A DNA stretch of 64,000 bases from Magicicada septendecula (GCA_034769895.1 CM068367.1:84931654-84995653); one strand, 5' to 3'; positions 1 through 10,596 are shown, counted from the stretch's first letter. Notes: generated from the sequence alone by a model not told the origin. Numbers and translations are program-made.

Positions 1-5
1 TTAAC

Positions 6-103
6 TAAATATCACTATTGTAATAACGACTCGGAACACTAAGTTTTTTATAAGTAAAATCGTAAAGATTTACCTTACAGCCTAAACCGGCTTTCACCTT
101 TAA
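6..103. repeat. Left arm of 98-bp inverted repeat (PLE pseudo-LTR)
   Basis: Positions 6-103 are the reverse complement of 439-536 with about one mismatch. Inverted pseudo-LTR arms around a short 5'-truncated coding fragment are typical of Penelope-like elements. By analogy with the composites at 14.7 and 41.9 kb, a longer minus-strand copy probably lies to the left, outside the window. Confidence 0.8.
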
Positions 104-442
104 GAACACACAAAGGCACTCCACACCACTACAGAATCCACCTTTGCAAACCACCGCATTGAAGCAAACCACACATATAAAAACATCGACAATAACATGA
201 ACATTCTACACGTACACACAAAAGGCCAAAAACTAGATACTCTAGAACAATTAGAAATATACAAACACACAAAAACAAATAAAAACGACATCCTAAACAA
301 ACAGACACAATTCAAATCGCACGCATTATTCGAACACATCTCACCACACACACACACAGCATCGATCTTCCGAAAATCTATCCCGTCGCCAACAACAAGA
401 CTGACAGCGCTACCTACGGCAGCCTCTGAAGAAGCCTTTTAA
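104..442 (+). pseudogene. 5'-truncated Penelope-like element, C-terminal GIY-YIG part
   Basis: The open frame runs from the inverted-repeat junction to a TAA at 440-442. It aligns by eye with the C-terminal third of the GIY-YIG endonuclease region of the PLE at 33.8-34.8 kb: both have an S-T-F-A motif, an L-E-Q-L-E-I-Y or similar helix and a K-S-H-(A/T)-L-F motif. The catalytic GIY and YIG motifs and the whole RT domain are absent because truncation falls at the repeat arm. The frame is open from position 104, so the ATG at 197 is not a real start. It cannot encode a working protein. Confidence 0.75.
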
Positions 443-450
443 AGGTGAAA
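426..450 (+). ncRNA. Hammerhead-ribozyme-like motif (PLE family 4)
   Basis: CTGAAGA (426-432) fits the hammerhead core CUGANGA. It is followed by a short hairpin (CCTTT/AAAGG) and then GAAA (447-450). The next base is G where the other PLE copies have C. The PLE stop codon sits in the hairpin. Hammerhead motifs are known in PLE pseudo-LTRs; I did not resolve the outer stem or cleavage site. Confidence 0.5.
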
Positions 451-536
451 GCCAGTTTAGGCTGTAAGGTAAATCTTTACGATTTTACTTATAAAAAACT
501 TAGTGTTCCGAGTCGTTATTACAATAGTGATATTTA
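439..536. repeat. Right arm of 98-bp inverted repeat (PLE pseudo-LTR)
   Basis: Reverse complement of 6-103. It starts in the hairpin of the hammerhead-like motif and forms the 3' end of the truncated PLE copy. Confidence 0.8.
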
Positions 537-555
537 TATATTACTAATTTCATTT

Positions 556-610
556 AGCTTTCACTCGTTGTGAGCTTCACCTCTGACAAAGCTCACAATG
601 AGCAAAAGCT
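556..610. repeat. Imperfect 22-bp stem hairpin
   Basis: 556-577 and 589-610 are complementary at 19 of 22 positions around an 11-nt loop. It lies just outside the PLE end. It may be a small foldback element or a relic; no function is visible. Confidence 0.5.
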
Positions 611-1173
611 GTATTAATCAAAAAGGGAAAATGTTTTTTAAAATATTTATCTAAAATATTGTGTTCTTTGTCAGAATAGTGTATACAAATCAGACTTGGT
701 ACTAGTTATTAAGAAAAATTAATGATTAAATTATTTGTTTAAAAACTGATTAACTTTCTAACTTAATTGTTAAATTTTAAATGGTTTTACTTTAATCATT
801 GGTCATTAAATTTTTTGATACCTATTAAAAAATTAATGAGTTAATTTCTTATCTGCCCAAGAGGGAGAGTAGCCAAAATCGTCATTGAAGAATCAATGTT
901 AGAGAAAGTTTTTTCCCAGTCAGTTCACTATTTCTGACTATGGAACACTAAATTGTAGATTAAATACCAAATACACCTGTGGTACAAGTTTTAAGATTGT
1001 CTACAAATACATCAGATAAGGACAGTAAAAGTGATAAATTTTTTGATAAATTTATCAGATGTAAAGGTGGTAGTGATGTAAGCAGCTACAATGATGGAGG
1101 CTGAGCTTGTCAGGCATCTTCATGAAACAAAACAACTGGCAGACCTGAGCCCCCTGCTAAAGAGATTACTTAT
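611..1173. other. No recognisable gene
   Basis: AT-rich sequence with no supported coding signal. Confidence 0.5.
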
Positions 1174-1254
1174 AAACACACGTTTGCCCTCCTCTGGTCA
1201 CTGCTGTTCAGTGCTGCTGGGCTCATTTTGGGGAAAGGCACAGAAAAATGACAG
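1174..1254 (+). pseudogene. Possible hAT transposase C-terminal relic
   Basis: A short frame ending in TGA contains an L-F-S-A-A-G-L-I-L string, which resembles the conserved dimerisation end of many hAT transposases. It is only about 26 codons, with no neighbouring domain or terminal repeat found, so a chance match is possible. Confidence 0.3.
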
Positions 1255-1445
1255 ATAAAAATTTGGAAGTGGAGCTTTGTTAAAATTTAATAACTTTTTG
1301 CAATACTAACTGTAAAGTTAAGAATAATTAAAGTTGCTTAAAAACACATTTGTGGATATATTTGTAATGCCACACCAGATTAACCCGGTAAACTCCTAAG
1401 GAAAATATTTGTTTATTCTTGTCTTTTAGTGGTTCCATTATTTCC

Positions 1446-1454
1446 TATATAAAA
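1446..1454 (+). promoter_or_regulatory. TATA box of the 5' LTR
   Basis: TATATAAAA, repeated in the 3' LTR at 10693-10701. It would place transcription start near 1475-1485, so U3 is short and the ATG at 1815 lies in the transcribed leader. Confidence 0.7.
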
Positions 1455-1814
1455 CCAAGCTCATCCTGTAAGTAAGGATGTTCTATAACCATGACTATTC
1501 CAAGACAAGCTCACCAAATTTCCATCACGTGAACGTCTGATGATCCTCCAGACGTCATGAATGACAACACATTCATATATGATTGGATAATCTCAGATGT
1601 GACGATCGTAAAATGAGCCACTAAAGTATGTGAAAGAAGTCGTGTGATCTAAAGGGGCGGGATACCTGAGTTGGTGGTACATTCAATATAACTACTTACC
1701 TTCGAAGAAGGGGTAAGAATTCACTCTTAGATTTCAGACGTAGATGTCACTATCACTGTGACTGTATTATTTTATTCGGTTAAGTCTAGGTAGTAAGTGT
1801 TGTTGTTCGCTACC

Positions 1815-1830
1815 ATGGAACTGTGTAAGT
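1815..1830 (+). promoter_or_regulatory. Candidate env start codon and splice donor inside the LTR
   Basis: An ATG in a good context (ACCATGG) at 1815-1817 is followed after ten coding bases by a consensus donor GTAAGT (1825-1830). Three codons plus one base precede the donor. The acceptor at 8156-8157 leaves two bases before the env frame, so the phases fit and env would gain an ATG upstream of its hydrophobic signal region. The same ATG and donor exist in the 3' LTR. Without splicing, this ATG opens only a short leader ORF. Confidence 0.6.
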
Positions 1831-1962
1831 CAACTTTATATATTATTTGCCTCAATATATCAATACATGTACTTTAACTACACTTGCTGTGTTGAATATT
1901 TCTATGTATCTCTCACCGTCGCCCATTGGTAAGCCAGAAAAGCTTGGTCACGGCATATCAAT

Positions 1963-1983
1963 TGGTGGCAGCCTGTGGGATTC
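1963..1983 (+). promoter_or_regulatory. Primer binding site, tRNA-Leu-like
   Basis: It begins two bases after the LTR with TGGTGGCAGC and continues with GTGGGATTC after a one-base misfit. This is complementary to the 3' end of eukaryotic tRNA-Leu ending ...GCTGCCA-CCA. The match is from memory of tRNA-Leu and is not perfect. Confidence 0.6.
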
Positions 1984-2254
1984 CGCTTGCAGGAATAGTG
2001 GAGCCTATTGGTTATGAGAGATGTATGGCAAATCAAAGTAGTTGCAGAAAAATTTGTTGTTTTGTCTTAAAGAAAGTTTCGTTTAATAACTCAGTCATTC
2101 AAACAACTTAAATGCAACGGAAATAATTAACCTTATTTGAACTTATAACTTATAATTTTCAAGATATTATGATTTGTGTGCATTTTAAGTATGTTAGTGT
2201 TAAGTTATTTAAGTACTATTGAGTTAGTTTTAAAAAATTTAATGAAATACGTGC

Positions 2255-2590
2255 ATGGGAAACAGTTATCGGAAAAGACATAAAGATAGTGATAATTATT
2301 TTATGGATAGTTGTAGAAATTTCAGAAGTCCATCTGGTCAGCTAGTAAATAGAGAACCTACAACTCCTGATTTGTTTATGAAAATTGGTACTTGTGTTGG
2401 TACTATAACAGTTTATTATCGACATATTTCTCCGGTTTCCAGTCTGAGACACCCATCGAACACTTCTATTGTACCTTGTTCGCCTTTACCATCATTACAG
2501 CTTCCAACAGTGAGTAAAACACCTGAGTTAGAAAGCGTTCTCCCTATTAACGAACAACCTGTGTACGATGTTCCTCGATCACAGAAATGA
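2255..2590 (+). CDS. Leader ORF upstream of gag, unknown function
   Basis: A 111-codon ATG-started ORF lies in the long (about 1 kb) leader between primer site and gag. The product is basic at the N-terminus and rich in Ser, Pro and Thr, with no zinc knuckle, protease motif or membrane segment I recognise. Its stop overlaps the ATG of the next small ORF (ATGA at 2587-2590), an arrangement that allows coupled translation. It is uninterrupted although pol is not, but over 111 codons that could be chance. It may be an accessory protein of this family or a fortuitous leader ORF. Confidence 0.35.
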   Translation: MGNSYRKRHKDSDNYFMDSCRNFRSPSGQLVNREPTTPDLFMKIGTCVGTITVYYRHISPVSSLRHPSNTSIVPCSPLPSLQLPTVSKTPELESVLPINEQPVYDVPRSQK

Positions 2591-2781
2591 GTTCACCTAC
2601 AGAAATCTATTACCTACCTATTTCCGACCCTGACGTTCTTCTAGAGGGGTGTGAAACGTTGCTCAAAACCCTGGTTCAACGCATTATAGAATGACACATT
2701 AACGGATACTCCAATTACATGGTCGACGATAACGTAGTACGTGTACAGATTATAAAACTAGAAATAGAGTATTACAATTAA
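2587..2781 (+). pseudogene. Second small leader ORF, broken by one TGA
   Basis: It starts at the ATG overlapping the previous stop. It runs 35 codons to a TGA at 2692-2694 and continues open for about 28 more codons. The family is not recognised. Several stops in this element look like CGA-to-TGA changes, so one such mutation is possible here too. Confidence 0.25.
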
Positions 2782-2998
2782 GAGTGTAAAAGATAATATT
2801 CTTTTAAATGACACTAAAATCCCAAATTTGCGTTATCTTGGGTATTGTGGTTTGTATAGCAACAGAGATAATTCTTATCTGGAGAAGCAATTCATGCGGG
2901 TTTTCCCTATTGTGGTGCCTATTTAGAGAAGTAAATAACACTAGAAAATAATGATTAAAATATAATAACGTATTTTAATATTTTGCTTTATTATCGAA

Positions 2999-3883
2999 AT
3001 GACAACTCCAAGTGCAGAGGTACAGGAGCTCAGACAAGCTCTCTATAGAGCCCAAGAACAACTCAAGGCACAAGCTCAAGCAGCAGCAGTCCCAACAAGA
3101 GTTAAAGATCTAACTACCACGAATTTAATTGATGCTTGGCGAGGCGATGGTCCCGTGCCAGTTAATGAGTTTTTTGAGAATATCGAAAGAGCGGCACAAG
3201 TAGGAAATTGGACCGAAACGGATAAAGTCTCTATATTGAAACTTAAGCTGAAAGGGCCAGCCGCGTTGTTTCTAAATAGTAATGCAGAATTGAAAAGAGT
3301 AGACATAACCTTTAAAGAATTGCGAGAAGTTTTTGTCAAGCGCTTCCGTGTCAAACAGTTAGATCAGTTTCACTATGTTGCCCTTCAGAATGCCGCCCAA
3401 CATAAAAATGAGTCGCCCGAAGCCTTTGCCGATAGATGCAAAAAGCTGTGCGCTAAAACAATTAGACAAGTTGCTGATGCGGAACAACAAAAGATCATAA
3501 ACGAAGAAGCTGAGAGAAGGATGTTAGCCGCGTATACCAATGGTTTATTTGGAACCGTGGGTCAACAAGTTAGATATCGAATGCCTGCAACTATGGCAGA
3601 AGCTATCCAGTTAGTGGTTACTGTAGCAGCGGTCGAGGCACGTCGCCCTTCGTACCCAAATAAAAACGTGTTCTTTACTCAAGTGACTTGTTTCAACTGC
3701 AATCGTACTGGCCATATAGCTAAAGATTGTAGGATGAAACCTAATAACAAGAATATCCTAAATAAAAATGTGCATAAGCGCGGTAAAGACAACAAAATTA
3801 GCACAAATAAAACCAGCAGTAATAAAAGTAATATTGAGTGTTATTCTTGCCATAAATTTGGCCATATAGCAAAAGATTGTTGA
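2999..3883 (+). CDS. gag: Gag polyprotein with two CCHC zinc knuckles
   Basis: A 294-codon intact ORF from ATG 2999. The N-terminal part is helical and Gln/Ala-rich. The central part resembles the Ty3-type capsid (W-R-G-D-G-P-V-P-V near the start, then a helical region ending around residue 210). At the C-terminus are two CX2CX4HX4C knuckles (about 3688-3729 and 3839-3880) with a basic Lys/Asn-rich linker, expected to bind genomic RNA. The stop directly follows the second knuckle. Protease lies downstream in the same frame after two stops (3881-3883 and about 3908-3910). Gag would package the element RNA in the cytoplasm. It is the only intact major ORF of the element. Confidence 0.88.
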   Translation: MTTPSAEVQELRQALYRAQEQLKAQAQAAAVPTRVKDLTTTNLIDAWRGDGPVPVNEFFENIERAAQVGNWTETDKVSILKLKLKGPAALFLNSNAELKRVDITFKELREVFVKRFRVKQLDQFHYVALQNAAQHKNESPEAFADRCKKLCAKTIRQVADAEQQKIINEEAERRMLAAYTNGLFGTVGQQVRYRMPATMAEAIQLVVTVAAVEARRPSYPNKNVFFTQVTCFNCNRTGHIAKDCRMKPNNKNILNKNVHKRGKDNKISTNKTSSNKSNIECYSCHKFGHIAKDC

Positions 3884-4018
3884 AACTCGAAAAAGTTCGG
3901 CAGGAGATAGCACCGACCCGTCGAACTGGAATTAAGGCCAGTTAGGAACAGATTTAGCCAACATAGAATTACTAATATTATCCATGATAGTGTAGATGAT
4001 CAAATAATTTTAGATGTC

Positions 4019-7000
4019 ATGATGGGAAGAAAACCATGTAGGTTCGTTGTAGATACAAGTGCTACAATATCGATAATAAAAAGGGGTATTAGTCGAAAGA
4101 AAATTTATAATAGTGACGTGATAGCCAAAAGTGTGACTGGTGATTTATTGAAAATATACGGCAGACAGGAAGTTACTGTGACCCTTAGTAGAAAACGTAG
4201 TTTTACACATGAATTCATAGTAGCGGCATTAGAGATGCCTTGTGACGGCATATTAGGAATGGATTTCCTAAGGCGCATAGGAGCTAACTTAGATTTGTCC
4301 ACAGGGAAACTGTTCTCACATGATAGCGTTTACCATGTAGAAAGTAGAAATATAGATAACAGGAATAGAGTAGATAGATGTACGATACATGAGTCAGGGT
4401 TTCAGTCGCAAGCAGCCGAGACTATAGAGCACGGCCGGCTCTCTCTCTCGATGCTAGTGACAATGTTCCTATGACCTTGCATGGTGCAACTACAGTATGG
4501 TGTGTTGCGACCACGCGAGATATACCTCTGCCTCCTATGTCTGAAGTGTTAATTCAGGGACGCCTGAAAGTTACAACATAAGAGAAAGTATTAGCTCCAG
4601 AAGAAGTAATTATAGAGCCAACTGAGTTAAATATTCATGGCGTACGAGTCGCCAGAGTTCTTAGTAAAGTGGGAAGAGATGTCCCGCATGTAGTATTGAA
4701 AGCTATTAATTTTAGCAAAGAAAAACTGACACTGCCGAAAAACTGTACGTTAGGTATAGCAGAGTCACATAGGTCTCAGGCAGTAGACAGAAGTAGTAAA
4801 TGGTTTAAGAAAATGTGCACAGTGAACTATATGAAATCCAGCAAAGTAGAAAACGAGATAGTAGTTAAAGAAATAGAAAGTAAATTAGAGCACTTAAGTA
4901 TTTCTGAGCGTAAAGTGCTATTGCTGGTATTGTATCGTTACTCACACATATTTGATGAACCCCGAGGTAAGATTGGCTGTCACAGTAAAATTGAACATGA
5001 GATAGATACAGGTCACCACCCACTTATCAAAAAGAATCCGTACAGACTCCCACACGCGCTAAAGCCAGTAGTTGATGAGCAAATAGACGATATGCTGAAA
5101 AAGGGAATTATAAGACCTTCTACATCACCGTGGTCAAGTCCCATGGTTTAGTAAGCAAGAAAAGTCCCGATGGACGTCCTAAATACCGGTTCTGCGTAGA
5201 TTATAGGGCCCTTAATGCCATTACGCGTGGTGATGCTTACCCTCTTCCTAACATTGTAGAGACATTAGATTGCTTACATAGTAGCGTATACTTCACTACT
5301 CTTGATTTGTACAGCGGTTTCCATCAAGTGAAAATGTCACCTAAAGATATTGAGAAAACAGCATTCTGTATACCGGGACAACATTACGAGTTCTAAAATA
5401 TACCTTTTGGTCTTTGTAATGCACCTGCAACTTTCCAAAGATTAATAGATAGTATATTGATGGGGATCAAAGGTGAAGAAGCTTTAGTTTTAGATGACAT
5501 CATCGTATTTAGCAGTACGATGGAACAACATGCTGAACGGCTTGATAAGGTTCTGAGTCGACTAGGAACAGCAAATCTTTATGCACAATTATCCAAATGC
5601 GTGTTTGCAGTAAATGAAGTAGAATACCTTCGACATATCATAACAAACAATGGTATATTGCCAGATCCTAAAAAGATTTCCGCTATTAAACACTATCCCA
5701 AACCACGTAACGTGAAAGATGTACGTGCGTTCTTAGGATTAGTTGGTTACTATTGACGATTTATAAAAAACTTTGCCGAAATTGCTAAACCTTTAACTGA
5801 ACTTACCAAAAAGGATGTCCCATTCGCTTGGAATAAAATTCAAGAAGAAGCATTTCAAACTCTAGCTAATTCATTGTCACGAACCTGTTTTGAAATATCC
5901 CGATTTCTCAAAACCTTTCATTCTAAGTACCGACGCATCTTCAACAGCTATAGGAGCCGTATTGTCACAATTGCAAGACGACCAAGAACATCCAGTTGCT
6001 TATGCGAGCAGACAACTAAATAATGCTGAAAGAAATTACGGTACCACCGAAAGAGAGCTTTTAGCTTTAGTGTGGGCTACCAAGTATTGTAGATGCTATC
6101 TCTACGGACATAAATTTACGGTTATAACTGACCACGCAGCATTAAAGTGGATGTTAAGCTTAAAGGATCCATCATCTAGATTAACTAGATGGGCACTCCG
6201 ATTATCCGAATTTGTTTATGAAGTTATTCACAAACCTGGGAAAAAGCATACAAACGCAGATGCGCTAAGTAGAGTTGTTAACACAGTAGTAACGCCGTAT
6301 TTATCTAGGCAGGAAATTTCCATAGAACAACAGAGAGATGAATTCTGTCAACTAATGCAAAACAACCCTAAAAACTGTTATAAGTTAGATGACGATGGAT
6401 TACTTTATAATGTAGAAAATGATAAACCTAGATTGGTTATACCTAAGTCTATGGTCAAACAGATAATTAGTCATCATCATGATACTATCTTCTCTGGCCA
6501 TCAAGGTATAAAGAGAATAATTAGTCTGATTAAAGACAGGTATTTCTGGTCAACATTGAATAAAGATATAGAAGAATACATAGGTAAATGTATCTCATGC
6601 AATCAGCGAAAATCAGGTAAGAGAATTAAAGCTCCTATGGCAAAATTTAAACCTGTATTAGAACCATTTGCCCCTTGTATCTTTAGATATAGTAGGACCA
6701 CTACCAGTCAGTAGGAATGGTAACAGATACCTATTAACTTTTATAGACTATTTGACTCGCTATTGTGAGGCTATACCAATACCTTATCAAAGTGCTGATA
6801 TTATAGCAAGAGAGTTTGTCTTAAAGATTATTACTTGACATGGAGTCCCTAAACGACTGTTGACTGATCAAGGTAGAAACTTTGTTTCATCTTTCTTTAC
6901 GTCAGTGTGTTCTTTACTAGGTATAAAGAAACTCCAAACCACTCCTTATTACCCTCAATGCAATGGATTGCTGGAGAGACTACACAAGTCTATAGCAGAT

Positions 7001-8136
7001 ATGATATCCCATTATATAGCCAAAGATGGTAAGAATTGGGACACGATTGTACCGTATGCTCTAATGGCATACCGAAGTACTCGACAGACGTCAACTGGAC
7101 ATAGTCCGCATATGCTTTTATATGGACATGAAATGAGAATACCAACAGAGGATGATCTTTCAATGAAAGTAGATGTTAGTGAGGATGCACAAATAGAATT
7201 AAGTCAGTGTGTTCTTTACTAGGTATAAAGAAACTCCAAACCACTCCTTATTACCCTCAATGCAATGGATTGCTGGAGAGACTACACAAGTCTATAGCAG
7301 ATATGATATCCCATTATATAGCCAAAGATGGTAAGAATTGGGACACGATTGTACCGTATGCTCTAATGGCATACCGAAGTACTCGACAGACGTCAACTGG
7401 ACATAGTCCGCATATGCTTTTATATGGACATGAAATGAGAATACCAACAGAGGATGATCTTTCAATGAAAGTAGATGTTAGTGAGGATGCACAAATAGAA
7501 TTAGACGAATTGGTAAAGAAATTAAGGCAAGTTAGAAAAACAGCCGTACGCAACACCGAAATTAGTAAAGATAAAAATAAGAAGTACTACAATAGAGGAA
7601 GTAAACCAATACATTTTAAGGAAGGCGATTATGTATTTTTACACAATCCTAATTTATAAAAAGGACCTCGTAAGAAGTTTGGAAAGAAATGGAAAGGACC
7701 ATATGTAATTGAAAAGGTGTTAAACGATTTGAATTATAAAATAATGTTAAACAATAATGAAAGCATCGTCGTTCATATAAACAGACTGAAGCCAAGTAAA
7801 AGTAAGCCGGAAAAGGTTAACCGCAGACGTACACTTCCAACCATGTACTCAGCTGATAACAACGTACTAAATGAATCTAATACCGACAATGAACTTGACA
7901 ACGATGATAACAGCACCTTAGTAGGATGCGGCCCCATATTGCAGTATGCAGAGCCTGAAGTTGTCGAATCCGAATTAAGTGAAAGCGAGGAAGAAGATGA
8001 CGTAACCTTGAATGCAACTTTCCTTGATCCCAAAGATCCAGAATGGTTACCAGAGAGACCCCAGCATGTAAACCCAAGTCCACACCAGTCCCATTCTTAT
8101 AACTTAAGACCTAGAGATCCTCGTATGAGAGAATAA
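4019..8136 (+). pseudogene. pol: Pol polyprotein (PR-RT-RNaseH-IN), heavily interrupted
   Basis: The domains are in Ty3/Gypsy order. Protease: active-site region near 4050 reads D-T-S-A where D-(T/S)-G-A is usual, and I-L-G-M-D-F-L is near 4250. RT: about 4980-5760, with L-D-D-I-I-V-F where Y-L-D-D is usual, the expected Tyr missing. RNase H: from about 5890 (S-T-D-A-S, E-R-E-L-L-A, T-D-H). Integrase: HHCC finger about 6470-6605, then the DDE core (D near 6740, D near 6862, E near 6976) and a GPY-type C-terminus near 7700. Breaks: frameshifts near 4435, 5148, 5880 and 6675; stops at 4579-4581, 5394-5396, 5754-5756, 6836-6838 and 7657-7659; and a frame-breaking duplication at 6901-7503. It is nonfunctional. 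The final stop at 8134-8136 lies just before the env acceptor. Confidence 0.92.
6901..7503 (+). repeat. Tandem duplication inside integrase (two 301-bp copies)
   Basis: 6901-7201 and 7203-7503 appear identical, separated by one base (period 302). The unit covers the region around the catalytic Glu. Since 302 is not a multiple of three, it shifts the frame. The near identity means it arose late relative to the other pol damage. Confidence 0.93.
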
Positions 8137-8140
8137 TTAA

Positions 8141-8157
8141 ATCTTTTCGTATTCCAG
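8141..8157 (+). promoter_or_regulatory. Candidate env splice acceptor
   Basis: A pyrimidine-rich stretch ending in CCAG (acceptor AG at 8156-8157) lies about 20 bases after the pol stop. The env frame is open from here but has no ATG, which is expected if the start codon comes from the LTR exon ending at 1824. Confidence 0.55.
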
Positions 8158-10144
8158 ATTTGCTCCTTGGATTACTACTCTTCGTGGGCAACCAGGTATG
8201 TTGTTCACATGATTGTTCCTCCATACAGAATTCTTCAAATTCCTGTAATCTCAATAAAGGCCTTATATTTCTGAAGGAACGAGACATAATTCTATCTACA
8301 GATGTTTGGACTATTATAGCGTCAGTTGATACTGAAGATTATGACCAGGTACTTCATAACATTGAATCAATTCTTCAATACCTTGAATCTGATAACATAA
8401 CTGTTGACATAAAAGATTTAATTCCTTTATATGAAATTATACAACTCCGTTCTTCTCTTCAAACTACAAAACAAGAAGTCAATAATTTGAAACTAATCCT
8501 CCCCACTACTCGATCTCATAGAGGTGTGATTAATGGCATTGGTTCTGTATTGAAGTTCTTCTTCGGAACTATGGATGACGACGATTTACAAGCTATAAAT
8601 TCTAAAATTAACAATTTTAGACACCTATAAAATTAACAATCAGACCAGTCTGATGCATTAGTCCATGTTGAAGATGAAAAACTTACTTATATAAAGAAGT
8701 TAACAAGCGAAGTTGACGAAAATTCTAAAGCAATTAAAACTATAGCTAGTACACTAAAATCAACAATTGAGGAAGTTAAGTCTACTAACTTTTCAATCTG
8801 GACAGAGATAATTCAACTAAAACGTAAATTGCAGTACCAAGCACGAATTTCCTCATTATTTTGTGATGTCAAAATGACTTTACATTTAGTGAATAAACAA
8901 TTAGTTCAAATGCAGGAGGCAGTAGATGTCACTGCTACTGGACATTTAAGCTCAATGTTGCTAACACCTGCTAAGTTGTATGAAACTTTGAGAGAAATTG
9001 TACCTAAATTACCAGCTGATTTATCATTGTTAACGGATGTAGAATTAGACAAGGTTTATAGTTATTATAGATTAGCAAGAGTGCATGCTGTATCTATACA
9101 AAACATGATAAGGTTAATTATTGAACTCCCTTTGCAATCGTGTGATAGACATTTTGAATTATTTAGTGTGAACGATCTGCCATACTATGATAATGCTTTG
9201 ATGCAGTTTGTAGTAGTTAAAGGTGAGGCAAATTACTTCACGATATCCGGTGATAGACAATTGCACGTTTCCTTGGAAGACAATCAACTGAGAGACTGTT
9301 CCACTCCACCATATGAAGTGTGTTCAATCAGAGTACCACATATACTATTTACCAGCGAAAGTGAGAGTTGTCTACAGCTGTGTTCGTTGGTGACGACGTC
9401 AAGGCCCAGAAGTACTGCCGACGAGCTGTTGTACCCAGCTACACGACCTCAACACTTTATCAAGGACCCAATGGAGACTACTGGGTATATAGCGTACCTG
9501 AAGCAACCAGAGTTACCTGGCGATGCATTCGACCTAACTCAATTACCAAACTTTCTAAGACGATTACGCAAACAATAAATGGTACAGGAGTGATGTCCAA
9601 TACTCGAAATTGCTACATTTATTCAAAATACTTCAAACTGTTACCACATTCTATTGGTCAAACATATGTTAAGGCCAAGATAGATACTATTGTCGTACCG
9701 TCAGTTAAAAATATATTCCCACCTTCTGAATTATCTTCATTAACCTTGCCAGCAAATTACTCAATGTCAGATAATAACATTTCTGAATTACAACAAATTA
9801 TAAATGAAAACAAGGAAAGAGTCAACACAATCTCAATTTATTATTTACAACGGAAGTTGACTTTGGAGATAAAAAAACCCAAAGCTGAAACAAACAACTA
9901 TTTTCTGACCTACCTCACTATAATTATTGTTGTCATTCTTATCACCAGCTGTGTGACCCTCATTGGCACACTACGCTATGTCTCTGGCTCCAGAGCCCAC
10001 CAACCAAACCAACCACAACAGGATGTTGACACTGAATCAGCCCACTCTATGCCAACAAATGTGCATGTGTATGACCTCTCACGAGATAATGTCAGATCAG
10101 AAACGACACGCTTTGCTGCCGGACAATTGTCGACCTTGACCTGA
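8158..10144 (+). pseudogene. env: Env-like glycoprotein (F-protein type), broken
   Basis: The frame opens with a strongly hydrophobic signal-like segment at 8160-8200 and then a Cys-rich stretch. At 8511-8522 is a basic R-S-H-R site followed at once by a Gly-rich hydrophobic segment and an acidic D-D-D-D run. This layout is shared by insect errantivirus Env and baculovirus F fusion proteins: cleavage site, then fusion peptide. A membrane-spanning segment lies near the C-terminus (about 9905-9970) with a short polar tail. Breaks: a stop at 8628-8630 next to a small local duplication, and a frameshift between about 9370 and 9578. The product would have been a membrane glycoprotein; this copy cannot make a full one. 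Confidence 0.75.
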
Positions 10145-10596
10145 GACCACGGAAACGAAGAAAGAAAATTGTGGAAATATGTGTTTAGTGAAATGTGTTT
10201 AAAGCCTTTTAATTCATATAAAAAAAAAAAGTTTTAATAGTTTCCTTCTGTTGCGTTTCCTTTGATTTTGTTTATGTGAAATTGTTACCCTCGTTGTGTT
10301 AATAATCTGACAAGTCTTATAAAGCAGTGAAGTGAGATAAAGTGTATAACAATTAATTGTCAACTGTGTATTAAGATATAAGTAGAAAAACCGAAGAGAA
10401 ACATACATTCTTTATAGATAAATGACAAAGACCTATGAACTCAAGTTTAACATTTCTTTGAACTTAAAATAGATGTAGAATTGTGTTTAGCTAAATAAGA
10501 TAGTAGATTTAAGTAAAAACTAACCGAACATGCAAGATTACTCTATTAATAACATGAATTGAAAAAAAAAGTCACTTTGTGCCTTCCTTTTTTTTT

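Larger units (their letters stand above)
1363..1960 (+). repeat. 5' LTR of env-bearing Ty3/Gypsy element
   Basis: 598 bp, TG...CA, matching 10610-11207 with scattered substitutions. It carries a TATA box at 1446-1454. The AATAAA signal of the 3' LTR is AATATA here (1685-1690). A strong ATG followed by a splice donor lies at 1815-1830, probably in U5. Confidence 0.95.

Noticed and set aside
4040..4070. D-T-S-A at the protease site as a novel active-site variant
   Set aside because: Pol is riddled with mutations, so simple decay is the better explanation unless other copies share it.
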